Notes: a model not told the origin generated them from the sequence alone. A stretch of 64,000 bases of DNA from Ga0077555 sp963746315 (GCA_963746315.1 CAVVAR010000012.1:620001-684000); one strand, 5' to 3'; numbered from the stretch's first letter, positions 8,491 through 18,202 are shown. Program-made: numbers and translations.

Positions 8491-8910
8491 ATGGCAACGA
8501 CCAAACCCACGCGTAAACCCCACGACATGGGCGGTGATCCCGCAGGCCCGATCGATGCCCACGAGCACACCCCGACGCTCGTCGAGCGCCGCATCGACGC
8601 CATGATGCAGCTGCTTCGCCAGAAGCCACGCGCCTTCTGGGTTACCGACGAGAACCGCCGCACCATCGAGAGCTTGACGCCTGAGACCTACAGGGACAGC
8701 ACCTACTACCAGAAGTGGTGTTTGGCCATGCGCAGTCTTCTCGTAGAGAAGGGCGTGCTTACCGATGCTGAGATCGAGACCAAGCTCGCCGAGGTGAAGG
8801 CGCGGCACGGCAAAGCAGCGACAAGCGCGAAAAAGAAGGTCGCCAAGCCGGCTACAAAGGCAGCGGCCAAGGCCAAGCCTGCCCAGAGCAGAAAGGGGCG
8901 GCCGCAATGA
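8491..8910 (+). CDS. nitrile hydratase/thiocyanate hydrolase, beta N-terminal-half subunit
   Basis: A 139-residue protein that matches only the N-terminal half of nitrile hydratase beta: the HDMGG motif (residues 10-14), a central helix with YYQKWCLAMRSLLVEKGVLT, then a lysine/alanine-rich tail like a histone H1 tail. In thiocyanate hydrolase this half is a separate chain (ScnB), followed by the C-terminal half (ScnA) and the catalytic chain (ScnC), the same order as here. It overlaps the next gene by ATGA, so the two are translationally coupled. The start at 8491 follows a GGGAG site. It helps form the substrate pocket around the metal centre; it is not catalytic alone. Confidence 0.82.
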   Translation: MATTKPTRKPHDMGGDPAGPIDAHEHTPTLVERRIDAMMQLLRQKPRAFWVTDENRRTIESLTPETYRDSTYYQKWCLAMRSLLVEKGVLTDAEIETKLAEVKARHGKAATSAKKKVAKPATKAAAKAKPAQSRKGRPQ

Positions 8911-9215
8911 CCGCTCGCTTCAAGTCAGGCGATCGCGTGATCGTCAGGACCGAAAATCCTCCGGGCCACGTCAGGACACCGACATACCTCCGCGGCAAGC
9001 GCGGGGTGATCCTGCGCGATTTCGGTCCGTGGCCGAACCCCGAGCAGCTCGCTTATGGCAAGCCCGGATGGCCGCGCAAGACCAACTACTGGGTGCAGTT
9101 CGCCATGGACGAGGTCTGGGGCGGCAATGGTGCCTACGCAAAGAGCGACACGGTCGTCGCCGAGATCTACGAGCATTGGCTGGAGCCGGATACGGCCCGA
9201 GGGAGCGAGGCATGA
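8907..9215 (+). CDS. nitrile hydratase/thiocyanate hydrolase, beta C-terminal-half subunit
   Basis: A 102-residue protein equivalent to the SH3-like C-terminal half of nitrile hydratase beta: FKSGDRVIVRTENPPGHVRTPTYLRGKRGVI, then the NYWVQFAMDEVWG strand and a terminal YEHWLEP. The conserved HxRxPxYxRG stretch supplies the arginines that in this family contact the oxidised cysteines of the catalytic subunit. It overlaps both neighbours by four bases (ATGA at each end), a strong sign that the three chains are made in equal amounts for one complex. As a free-standing chain it resembles ScnA of thiocyanate hydrolase or the small subunit of three-part nitrile hydratases. Confidence 0.85.
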   Translation: MTARFKSGDRVIVRTENPPGHVRTPTYLRGKRGVILRDFGPWPNPEQLAYGKPGWPRKTNYWVQFAMDEVWGGNGAYAKSDTVVAEIYEHWLEPDTARGSEA

Positions 9216-9901
9216 CCCACGACGACCATAGCCACGACGGCCACGGGCACGACCATGCGCATGACCACGGCCACGATCATCCCCACGACCACGGCCCCTT
9301 CCAGCCGGACATCAAGGAGCCGTCGGAGGATTGGGAGTTTCTCGAGATCGCGTTGCGCGAGCTGATGATCGAGAAGGAGATCATCACGGCCCGCGAGATT
9401 CAGGACAAGATCGAGGAATGGGACGGCAAATGCCCCGAGATCGGGGCGCGTGTCGTCGCCAGGGCGTGGGCCGATCCGGCATTCAAATCGCGCCTTCTCG
9501 CCGACGGTAACGCCGGCGTCGGCGAGCTCGGTCTGGAGGTGCCCGGTCTCAAGCTTGTCGTGCTCGAGAATACGCCGACGCTGCACCACATGATCGTGTG
9601 CACGCTCTGCTCATGCTACCCGCGTCCGATCCTCGGTTTGCCGCCGCTCTGGTACAAATCGCGCGAGTATCGGTCCAGGGCTGTCCGCGAGCCGCGGTCA
9701 GTTCTCTCTGAGTTCGGCACCGAGCTGCCAGACACCGTCGAGGTCCGCGTCGTCGATTCGACGGCCGACTGCCGCTTCCTGGTCTTGCCCCTCCGCCCAG
9801 AGGGAGCTGGCAACTGGAACGAGGAGCAGCTGGCGACACTCGTCACCCGCGATTCCATGATTGGCACGTCGGTCGCCAAGGCACCGATGCGCATCGCTTA
9901 G
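9212..9901 (+). CDS. cobalt-type nitrile hydratase alpha / thiocyanate hydrolase gamma subunit
   Basis: The 229-residue catalytic, metal-binding chain. The claw motif VCTLCSCYPRP has Cys130, Cys133, Ser134 and Cys135; Thr after the first Cys marks the low-spin cobalt type. The YPRP ending is as I remember it for thiocyanate hydrolase, whereas classical nitrile hydratases have YPWP; the rest (WYKSREYRSRAVREPR) is intermediate. The N-terminus is unusual: twelve histidines alternate with Asp/Gly in residues 3-27, likely a metal-loading arm. The enzyme hydrates nitriles to amides, or thiocyanate to carbonyl sulfide and ammonia; sequence alone cannot decide. No separate activator/cobalt chaperone gene lies adjacent, so the beta-like chain or the histidine arm may serve. 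Confidence 0.85.
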   Translation: MTHDDHSHDGHGHDHAHDHGHDHPHDHGPFQPDIKEPSEDWEFLEIALRELMIEKEIITAREIQDKIEEWDGKCPEIGARVVARAWADPAFKSRLLADGNAGVGELGLEVPGLKLVVLENTPTLHHMIVCTLCSCYPRPILGLPPLWYKSREYRSRAVREPRSVLSEFGTELPDTVEVRVVDSTADCRFLVLPLRPEGAGNWNEEQLATLVTRDSMIGTSVAKAPMRIA

Positions 9902-9916
9902 ACGCCAGGAGAACGA

Positions 9917-10474
9917 ATGGCCCGCCTCCCTTATCTCGAGAAGTCCGAGCTAGCACCGGAGAATCAGGATCTCCTCAAGCGAGAGATCACGCTCTTCAAA
10001 TGCATGGTGAACAGCCCCAACGCGGCACGCGCGTTCCAGGGCCTCGGCGGCTTCATCCGCCACAAAAGTCGCCTCGATCCGCGCTTGCGCGAAATTGCCA
10101 TCCTGGCCGTTGGCTGGCTCACACAGGCGCCCTACGAGTGGTCGCATCACGTCAAGATCGGCCAGGAGTTCGGCGTCAGCGAGGACGATATCCGCGGCGT
10201 CATCGCCGCCTGCGAGGGGAACGAGGCCTCTCTCGAGCCGGTCGCCCGGTTGATCGTCGAGGCGGCCCGCGAAATGACCACGGATCTCGCCGTATCGGAT
10301 GCGACTTTTGAGAAATTGAAAGCGAGCTTCGACAACGAGCGTTTGACCGACCTCGTCATAACGATGGCATTCTACAATGCCGTCGTTCGCTATCTGGGCA
10401 CGATGCGAATAGATGTCGAGCCGGAGTATCAGCCGTATCTCGACAAGTTCCCGCTCAAACAACCGATGTATTGA
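9917..10474 (+). CDS. carboxymuconolactone decarboxylase (CMD/AhpD-like) family protein
   Basis: A 185-residue all-helical CMD-family protein. It has the characteristic LREIAILAVGWLTQAPYEWSHHVKIG segment at about residues 58-82; EWSHH replaces the CxxC redox pair of true AhpD peroxidases, so it is more like carboxymuconolactone decarboxylase or related enzymes of aromatic or acyl catabolism. The start follows a CAGGAG site, 15 bases after the hydratase gene, so it is the fourth gene of that operon. The reaction is unknown; its place suggests it acts on a substrate or product linked to the hydratase. A 13-bp hairpin follows. Confidence 0.8.
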   Translation: MARLPYLEKSELAPENQDLLKREITLFKCMVNSPNAARAFQGLGGFIRHKSRLDPRLREIAILAVGWLTQAPYEWSHHVKIGQEFGVSEDDIRGVIAACEGNEASLEPVARLIVEAAREMTTDLAVSDATFEKLKASFDNERLTDLVITMAFYNAVVRYLGTMRIDVEPEYQPYLDKFPLKQPMY

Positions 10475-10523
10475 TGTGATCGGAGCGGGCGACGACCGCT
10501 CTCTTCGCAATTGCAGCATTTTT

Positions 10524-10553
10524 GCGGGGCGAATCAGGGTTGATTCGCCCCGC
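10524..10553 (+). promoter_or_regulatory. 13-bp perfect stem-loop
   Basis: GCGGGGCGAATCA (10524-10536) pairs perfectly with TGATTCGCCCCGC (10541-10553) around GGGT. It lies between the hydratase operon and the first binding-protein gene. It has no U-tract on either strand after the stem, so it may be a pause or mRNA-end stabiliser rather than an intrinsic terminator. A related stem precedes the second binding-protein gene (12339-12380). Confidence 0.6.
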
Positions 10554-10661
10554 ACGCACGACTAACCTCTCATGTGAAAATGATGGCGGATAAACCGTCG
10601 CGTTTCCGTTGCTTGCTCAAGGCTGGGCAGGCTTGGTTGAAAAAATGGGAGGAGGACGATC

Positions 10662-12260
10662 GTGAAATCGCTCGTCGTGACGACCGTCGTGGCCATTGTG
10701 GCTGCGGCGACCGCTGGCGCACCTGCAATGGCGCAAAAGGCTGGCGGTACGCTGAAAATGATCCACCGCGACAACGCTCCGTCTGGCTCTATCCATGAGG
10801 AGGCGACCAATTCGGTCGTCGAGCCGTTCATGGGCGTGTTCAACAACCTTGTGATGTTCGACCAGCAAAAGCCGATCAACAGCGCCGACACCATTGTCGC
10901 GGATCTGGCGACCAGTTGGGCCTGGGACGACAGCAAGACCAAGCTGACCTTCAAGCTGCGCGACGGCGTGAAGTGGCACGATGGCAAGCCGTTTTCGAGC
11001 GCCGACGTAAAGTGCACGTTTGATCTGCTGCTCGGCAAAGCGAAGGATCGCTTTCGCAAGAATCCGCGCGCGGTCTGGTATCAGAATTTGAAAGAGGTCA
11101 CCGTCAACGGCGCCAACGAGGCGACGTTCGTTCTCGGCAAGCCCCAGCCGGGGTTCCTCAGCCTGCTCGCCTCGGGCTACACGCCGATGTATCCGTGCCA
11201 CGTCAACGCTCAAACCATGCGAACGAACCCGGTCGGCACCGGTCCGTTCAAGTTTGTCGAGTGGAAGCGGAACGAGACGATGAGGTTCGCCAAGAACCCC
11301 GACTACTTCAAGAAGGGCCTTCCACATCTCGATGCGATCGAGTGGACCATCATCCCGAGCCGTTCGACGCGCATGCTGGCGTTCTCGGCCGGCGATCACG
11401 ACGTGACCTTCGGCTCTGACGTGACTGTGCCGTTGTTGAAGGACGTCAAGAATACGGCGCCCAATGCCGTTTGCGATCTGCATCCAACGAATGTTTCGAC
11501 CAATCTCATCGTGAACCGTGATCAGCCGCCCTTTGACAATCCCAAGGTGCGCCAGGCCATGGACATGGCCCTCGATCGCGATGCCTTCATCACCATCTTG
11601 AGCGAAGGCAAGAACGACAAAGCGGGCGCGATGCTGCCGCCGCCGGAGGGGCAGTGGGGTCTCTCGAAGGAAGAACTCTCGAAAATCCCAGGTTATGGCA
11701 GTGGCGCCGATGTGGAGAAATCCCGTGCCGAGGCGCGAAAGATTATGGAAGGGCTCGGATACACAGCGGACAAGCCTTTGGCGGTCAAGATCTCGACGCG
11801 TGATATCGCGGTGTACCGCGACCCCGCCGTTATTCTGCTAGACCAGTTGAAAAGCATCCACATCTCGGGTGAGCTCGAGGTCGTCGACACGTCGATCTGG
11901 CACGCCAAAGTGGCACGCAAGGATTATACGGTTGGTCTCAATCTGACCGGTATCGGCGTCGATGATCCGGATTCGGCACTTGTCGAGAACTACACCTGCA
12001 AGTCGGAACGCAATTATACGAAATACTGCAACGAGGAGGTCGACAAGGCGATATTCGCTCAATCGGCAGAGACCGACCCGAAGAAGCGCCATGCCATGGT
12101 GGTCGATATACAGAAGAAGCTCATCGCCGACGTTGCCCGCCCGATCATCTTTTACGGCCGCGCCGCCACATGCTGGCAGCCTCACGTCAAGGGGCTCGTT
12201 CCGCATCACAACTCGATCTACAACGGATCCCGCTACGAGAACGTCTGGCTCGACAAGTAG
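10662..12260 (+). CDS. peptide/opine-type ABC transporter substrate-binding protein 1
   Basis: A 532-residue periplasmic solute-binding protein of family 5 (DppA/OppA type), which captures peptides, opines, nickel or other solutes for a binding-protein-dependent importer. It has a Sec signal peptide (cleavage after AMA, about residue 24), the family motif LATSWAWDDSKTKLTFKLRDGVKWHDGKPF and the terminal WLDK. The start is GTG at 10662 with GGGAGGAGG just upstream. It is about two thirds identical by eye, over its whole length, to the next gene, so the pair arose by tandem duplication and probably shares the downstream permeases. The ligand is unknown. Confidence 0.9.
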   Translation: MKSLVVTTVVAIVAAATAGAPAMAQKAGGTLKMIHRDNAPSGSIHEEATNSVVEPFMGVFNNLVMFDQQKPINSADTIVADLATSWAWDDSKTKLTFKLRDGVKWHDGKPFSSADVKCTFDLLLGKAKDRFRKNPRAVWYQNLKEVTVNGANEATFVLGKPQPGFLSLLASGYTPMYPCHVNAQTMRTNPVGTGPFKFVEWKRNETMRFAKNPDYFKKGLPHLDAIEWTIIPSRSTRMLAFSAGDHDVTFGSDVTVPLLKDVKNTAPNAVCDLHPTNVSTNLIVNRDQPPFDNPKVRQAMDMALDRDAFITILSEGKNDKAGAMLPPPEGQWGLSKEELSKIPGYGSGADVEKSRAEARKIMEGLGYTADKPLAVKISTRDIAVYRDPAVILLDQLKSIHISGELEVVDTSIWHAKVARKDYTVGLNLTGIGVDDPDSALVENYTCKSERNYTKYCNEEVDKAIFAQSAETDPKKRHAMVVDIQKKLIADVARPIIFYGRAATCWQPHVKGLVPHHNSIYNGSRYENVWLDK

Positions 12261-12338
12261 CCAAACGCAATCGTGCGGCTCTCACGACGGTTGCTTGCGT
12301 CGGTGCCAGAGGCTAGCGTGCGGACGCAAATGAGTATC

Positions 12339-12380
12339 GATCCGTCCCGCAGCTCGCGGGGAGCGAGCGCGGGGCGGATC
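12339..12380 (+). promoter_or_regulatory. 12-bp stem-loop between the two binding-protein genes
   Basis: GATCCGTCCCGC (12339-12350) pairs with GCGGGGCGGATC (12369-12380), one pair being G-U, around an 18-base loop. It is followed by a moderately T-rich GTGTTGTCTT, so it could attenuate transcription between the two paralogues. It resembles the hairpin at 10524-10553. Confidence 0.55.
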
Positions 12381-12400
12381 GTGTTGTCTTGGGAGGTCAA

Positions 12401-13996
12401 ATGACAAGAAGATCCACGCTCGCCGCAGTCGCTGCCGGTGCGCTCGTCGTCGGTGCGATCGGTCCAGCGTTCGCTCAGAAGAGCGGCGGCACGCTGAGGG
12501 TGCAGCATCGCGACAACCCGTCCTCGCTCTCGATCCACGAGGAATCGACGGTGTCGGTGCAGATGCCGGCGATGGCCGTCTTCAACAATCTCGTGCTCTT
12601 CGACCAGCAAAAGCCGCTGCAGTCGATGGAGACGATCGTTCCGGAGCTGGCCACGAGCTGGGCCTGGGACGATTCGAAGACGAAGCTCACGTTCAAGCTG
12701 CGTGAAGGCGTGAAGTTTCATGACGGCAAGCCGTTTACGTCAGCCGATGTGAAGTGCACTTTCGACCTCCTGCTCGGCAAGTCGAAGGACCGCCTGCGCA
12801 AGAACCCCCGCGCGATCTGGTACCGCAACGTCGCGGACGTCACGGTCAACGGCCCGAACGAAGCGACGTTCGAACTCAAGACGCCGCAGCCGGCCATTCT
12901 CATGATGCTGGCCTCGGGCTACTCGCCCATCTATCCGTGCCATGTCGCAGCGAAAGACATGCGCACGAAGCCAATCGGCACCGGGCCCTTCAAGTTTGTC
13001 GAGTTCAAGGGCAACGAGTCCATGAAGTTCGTCAAGAACCCGGACTACTGGAACAAGGGCAAGCCTCACGTCGACGCGATCGAGTACCGCATCATTTCGA
13101 ACCGTTCGACGCGCATGCTCTCGTTCGTCGCCAAAGAGTTCGACATGACGTTCTCGAGCGACGTGACGATCCCGCTGCTCAAGGATGTCAAGGCTCAGGC
13201 ACCGGACGCGGTCTGCGACCTCCACCCGCAATACGTGAGCCGCAACCTGATCGTTAACGCGAAGGCACCGCCCTTCGACAATCCCAAGATCAGGAAGGCG
13301 ATGGCTCTGGCCATCGACCGCCAGGCGTTCATCGACATCCTGACTGAAGGCAAGGGCTCGCTGGGCGGCGCGATGCTGCCGGGTCCCGAAGGCCTCTGGG
13401 GCATGCCAAAGGACGTCATGGAAAAGATGACGGGCTATGGTCCCGACGTCGCGAAGAATCAGGAGGAAGCACGTAAGATCATGACGGAGCTCGGCTACTC
13501 TGCCGACAAGCCGCTCCCGGTCAAGATCTCAACCCGCAACATTGCCATCTATCGCGACCCGGCCGTGATCCTGATCGACCAGTTGAAGAAGATCTTCATC
13601 GCGGGCGAGTTGGAGGTGGTCGACACGTCGCAGTGGCACGCCAAGGTCGCCCGTCGCGACTACTCGGTAGGAATGAATTTGACTGGCGTCGGTGCGGACG
13701 ATCCCGACATCAACTTCGTCGAGAACTACACGTGTAAATCGGAGCGTAATTACACGCAGTACTGCAACGAGGAAGTCGAGAAGCTGATCGACCAGCAGTC
13801 AGCTGAAAGCGACGTCGAGAAGCGCAAGAAGCTCGTTTGGCAGATCGAGCACATCCTCAACGAGGACGTGGCGCGTCCGATCATCTATCACGACAAGGCC
13901 TCGCACTGCCGCCACCCCTGGGTGAAGGGCTTCGTGACGCACACGAACAGCATCTACAGCAACTGGCGTTTCGAGGACGTTTGGCTCGACAAATAG
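12401..13996 (+). CDS. peptide/opine-type ABC transporter substrate-binding protein 2
   Basis: A 531-residue family-5 periplasmic binding protein, paralogous to the gene before it, with a signal peptide ending at AFA (about residue 25) and the same landmarks (LATSWAWDDSKTKLTFKLRE, PIYPCHV, NYTCKSERNYT, WLDK). The ATG at 12401 was chosen over a TTG at 12389 because GGGAGG sits five bases before it. Differences between the copies cluster in ligand-pocket regions, for instance around TGYGPDVAKNQEEARK, so the two may bind related but distinct ligands. The gene is followed by alternative hairpins and then by the permease genes. Confidence 0.9.
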   Translation: MTRRSTLAAVAAGALVVGAIGPAFAQKSGGTLRVQHRDNPSSLSIHEESTVSVQMPAMAVFNNLVLFDQQKPLQSMETIVPELATSWAWDDSKTKLTFKLREGVKFHDGKPFTSADVKCTFDLLLGKSKDRLRKNPRAIWYRNVADVTVNGPNEATFELKTPQPAILMMLASGYSPIYPCHVAAKDMRTKPIGTGPFKFVEFKGNESMKFVKNPDYWNKGKPHVDAIEYRIISNRSTRMLSFVAKEFDMTFSSDVTIPLLKDVKAQAPDAVCDLHPQYVSRNLIVNAKAPPFDNPKIRKAMALAIDRQAFIDILTEGKGSLGGAMLPGPEGLWGMPKDVMEKMTGYGPDVAKNQEEARKIMTELGYSADKPLPVKISTRNIAIYRDPAVILIDQLKKIFIAGELEVVDTSQWHAKVARRDYSVGMNLTGVGADDPDINFVENYTCKSERNYTQYCNEEVEKLIDQQSAESDVEKRKKLVWQIEHILNEDVARPIIYHDKASHCRHPWVKGFVTHTNSIYSNWRFEDVWLDK

Positions 13997-14011
13997 TCCG
14001 GGCCGGATAAC

Positions 14012-14051
14012 ACTGATCGAGATGGCGCCAGATCAGTTTTTGCGCCATCTC
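14012..14051 (+). terminator. overlapping terminator and competing hairpin
   Basis: ACTGATC (14012-14018) pairs with GATCAGT (14031-14037) and runs into TTTTT, an intrinsic terminator. The loop of that hairpin contains GAGATGGCGC (14019-14028), which can instead pair perfectly with GCGCCATCTC (14042-14051) just after the U-tract. The two stems cannot form together, so this is built like an attenuator that sets how much permease mRNA is made relative to binding-protein mRNA. Confidence 0.65.
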
Positions 14052-14162
14052 ATGTCCACTCGGACATCCGACAGGCAAGGCACGTGCGGCCCCCTGAGGG
14101 GCAATCAACAATGGCCTCGAATGAGGCCTTCCGGAAACGCTGTCTCTAAGGGAGTGCGGGCG

Positions 14163-15110
14163 GTGGCCGCTTACTTGATCCGTCGTTTCCTGCTGATGAT
14201 TCTGACGCTGTTCGGGATGTCGATCCTGATCTTCGTCATGCTGCGCCTGGTCCCGGGCAACATCAGCGACATCCTTTTCGACGCCGCGGGCATGGTGAAC
14301 CCTGAGGACAAGGCGCGGCTCGAAGCCGAGCTGGGTCTCGACCAGCCCATCCTCGTCCAGTACTGGACCTGGATCAAAGGCTTGCTCACAGGGGATCTCG
14401 GCTACGCATATGTCTCCGAGAAACCGGCGATCGACGAGATCCTGCCTCGCATTCCCGTTACCGCCAAGCTCGCGGGGCTCGCGCTCTTCTTCTCCGTCGT
14501 GATCGGCGTGCCGCTCGGAGTGATCTCGGCTGTCAAGCAGGACTCGGCGCTCGATTATGCGCTCCGCGTCTTCAGCCTCAGCGGTCTATCGCTGCCATCT
14601 TTCTGGCTCGGCCTGCTGATCCTGATGGGCTTCGTGCAGTACCTGGGCTGGATCCCGATCTACACCGACAAACCAGAAAGCTTCTGGCACGAGGTGGGCC
14701 TTCTCAGTATTCCCGCGTTGGCTGTAGGGTTCAGGGCGTCCGCCTTGATAATGCGGTTGACGCGATCGTCGATGCTGGAAGTGCTGCGGCAGGACTACAT
14801 CCGCACCGCCCGTGCAAAAGGCGCCTCGAACGCCTCCGTCAACTACAATCACGCCCTCCGCAACGCCGTTTTGCCGGTGATCACCATCATCGGTATCGAG
14901 GCCGCGTTCCTGATCGGCGGTCTGATTGTCACCGAGACGGTATTCAACATCCCTGGTGTCGCCCGTTTCCTCGTCGAGGCGATCCGGTGGCGCGATTACC
15001 CGATCGTCCAGAACCTTGTCATGTTCATCGCCATTGTCACGGTTGTCGTGAACTTCCTCGTCGACATGGCGTACGTGCTGCTCGATCCACGTATCAAGTA
15101 CGAAGACTGA
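14163..15110 (+). CDS. ABC transporter permease, DppB/OppB type
   Basis: A 315-residue inner-membrane permease with about six transmembrane helices. The N-terminal AAYLIRRFLLMILTLFGMS helix and the cytoplasmic EAA loop (YIRTARAKGASNASVNYNHALRNAVLP, about residues 210-240) that docks on the ATPases are typical of DppB. The GTG at 14163 was chosen because homologues start with a short leader before YLIRRF and GGGAG lies upstream; the frame is open for 47 more codons. It forms the translocation pore with the next gene, which begins 21 bases on. Confidence 0.9.
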   Translation: MAAYLIRRFLLMILTLFGMSILIFVMLRLVPGNISDILFDAAGMVNPEDKARLEAELGLDQPILVQYWTWIKGLLTGDLGYAYVSEKPAIDEILPRIPVTAKLAGLALFFSVVIGVPLGVISAVKQDSALDYALRVFSLSGLSLPSFWLGLLILMGFVQYLGWIPIYTDKPESFWHEVGLLSIPALAVGFRASALIMRLTRSSMLEVLRQDYIRTARAKGASNASVNYNHALRNAVLPVITIIGIEAAFLIGGLIVTETVFNIPGVARFLVEAIRWRDYPIVQNLVMFIAIVTVVVNFLVDMAYVLLDPRIKYED

Positions 15111-15131
15111 GGCTCGCGTCGGAGAACCGTC

Positions 15132-16025
15132 ATGGCTACCATCGACCATCAGGCCGAGCTCAATCGCGCTGGCGCCAATATCAATAGCTCCTGGTCGCGC
15201 TTCACCTACTATGTGCGGCGCTACCCTCTCGGTGCGGCCGGCGCCATTATCGTGATCGCGTTTCTCGTAATCGCGATCTTCGCTCCCGTCTTTACGGGAT
15301 TCGACCCCACCTCGACGAACCCGCGCACCTCGCTAGCGAAGCCCGGGGGAGAGCATATCCTCGGGGCTGATTTCATGGGCCGGGATATGTGGGCGCGTAT
15401 CGTCTACGGCGCGCGCATCTCGTTGATCGTGGGCATCGGATCGACAGTGCTCGGCTGTTTCTTCGGGGTCATCATCGGCCTGCTTTCCGGCTACTACGGC
15501 GGCTGGCTGGACCTGATCACGCAACGCTTCATCGACATCATGCAGGCGCTGCCGCTGTTGGTTATGGCCCTGCTGATGGCGGCTTCGCTCGGCCCGTCGC
15601 TGACCAACACGATCATCGCCATCTCGATCCCGATCATCCCGCATGTCGCCCGCGTCATTCGCTCCAACGTGCTGGCGCTGCGCGAGATGCCTTATGTCGA
15701 GGCGGCCAAGGCGGTCGGCATGAGCGAGACCAAGATCGCGTTCCGGCACGTCCTTCCGAACACCATCGCGCCCCTGATCGTGCTCGGCACCGCCCAGCTC
15801 GGCTCCGCGATCCTGACCGAGGCTTCACTTTCCTTCCTCGGGCTCGGCGTTCCGGAGCCCCATCCGTCTTGGGGGCGCATGCTGTCCGAGTCCGCGGCCG
15901 AGTACGTCCGCACCGCACCCTGGCTCGTCATCTTCCCGGGGCTGGCGATCAGCTTGGTGGTGTTCGGCACGAACCTGCTCGGCGACGCCGTGCGCGACAT
16001 CCTTGATCCGAGACAGCGCAGCTGA
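15132..16025 (+). CDS. ABC transporter permease, DppC/OppC type
   Basis: A 297-residue second permease half. It has the N-terminal OppC_N region with one membrane helix (AAGAIIVIAFLVIAIFAPVF), the GADFMGRDMWARIVYGARISL motif of DppC proteins, and the EAA docking loop YVEAAKAVGMSETKIAFRHVLPN. The C-terminus ends LGDAVRDILDPRQRS, the usual DppC ending. It sits in the order binding protein, B, C, D, F. The start ATG at 15132 has a GGAG-type site upstream. Confidence 0.92.
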   Translation: MATIDHQAELNRAGANINSSWSRFTYYVRRYPLGAAGAIIVIAFLVIAIFAPVFTGFDPTSTNPRTSLAKPGGEHILGADFMGRDMWARIVYGARISLIVGIGSTVLGCFFGVIIGLLSGYYGGWLDLITQRFIDIMQALPLLVMALLMAASLGPSLTNTIIAISIPIIPHVARVIRSNVLALREMPYVEAAKAVGMSETKIAFRHVLPNTIAPLIVLGTAQLGSAILTEASLSFLGLGVPEPHPSWGRMLSESAAEYVRTAPWLVIFPGLAISLVVFGTNLLGDAVRDILDPRQRS

Positions 16026-16071
16026 TCGAAGCCGCCCGTTTCGCGTCTCGACCCGTTAGGAGATTTGTCCG

Positions 16072-17146
16072 GTGAGCACCGCTGATACGGCAACATCGCC
16101 GACTAAGAGCACCAACCAAGGTCCCATACCCGCCACAGACGGATCGACGCTGCTGAGCGTCGCTGATCTGAGGACCTTCTTTTTCACGCGACAGGGACTG
16201 GTCAAGGCCGTCGATGGCGTCTCCTTCGCGTTGAAGCGCGGTGAGACGCTGGCGATCGTCGGCGAGTCGGGTTGCGGGAAAAGCATAACGGCGCTCTCCC
16301 TGATGCGCCTTGTCCCGGATCCGCCAGGCCGGATCGTCGAGGGCAGTCAAATCGTCCTCGACGGGGTGGATCTGCTTGGCCTCGGAGAGGCCGAGATGCG
16401 CAAGGTCCGTGGTAACGATATCTCGATGATCTTCCAGGAGCCGATGACGTCGCTGAACCCGGTCATGACCGTGGGCCGGCAGATCGGCGAGGTTCTGACC
16501 CTTCACCAGGGAATGAACAAGGCCGAGGCCGAGGCCAAGGCCGTCGAGATGCTGAAGCTTGTCAAGATTCCGTCGCCCGAGCAGCGCGTGAGGGAATATC
16601 CGCATCAACTGTCTGGTGGCATGCGGCAGCGGGTGATGATCGCCATCGCGCTCGCCTGTAATCCGAAAGTCCTGATCGCTGACGAGCCGACCACCGCGCT
16701 CGACGTGACGATTCAGGCCCAGATCCTCGACCTCATCGTCGAGCTGCAGAGGAAGCTCGGGACCGCGGTGATCCTGATCACGCATGATCTCGGTGTTGTC
16801 GCCGAGACGGCTCAGCGGGTCATCGTCATGTATGCCGGGCGCAAGGTCGAGGAGGCATCGGTCGAGGATCTCTTTGCGCGCTCCCTGCATCCTTACACAC
16901 GCGGGCTGATGGCCTCGATCCCACGACTGGATCTGATGCGCGGCGTCGACGATGCGAGCCCGGAGCGCCTTCAGGAGATCCCCGGTATCGTGCCGCCGCT
17001 GTATGCCCTGCCGAAAGGTTGCGTCTTCGCCCCGCGCTGCGCCATGGCCGACGATCATTGCCGACAGAACTACCCGAACTACGAGGAGAAGGGACCCGGT
17101 CACTGGGTCGCCTGCTGGAAGTCCGACCAGGTTGCCGGAGGTAGCA

Positions 17147-17154
<8 letters not shown>
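16072..17154 (+). CDS. oligopeptide-type ABC transporter ATPase, DppD/OppD type
   Basis: A 360-residue ATPase with Walker A GESGCGKS, Q-loop FQEPMTSLNP, ABC signature LSGGMRQR, Walker B VLIADEPTTALD and the switch His in LITHDLGVV. The C-terminal oligopeptide/dipeptide extension (GCVFAPRCAMADDHC, CWK) carries the cysteine set that often binds a 4Fe-4S cluster in this family. The start is GTG at 16072 after an AGGAG site. It overlaps the next gene by 8 bases, indicating coupled translation of the two ATPases. Confidence 0.93.
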
Positions 17155-18202
<1,048 letters not shown>

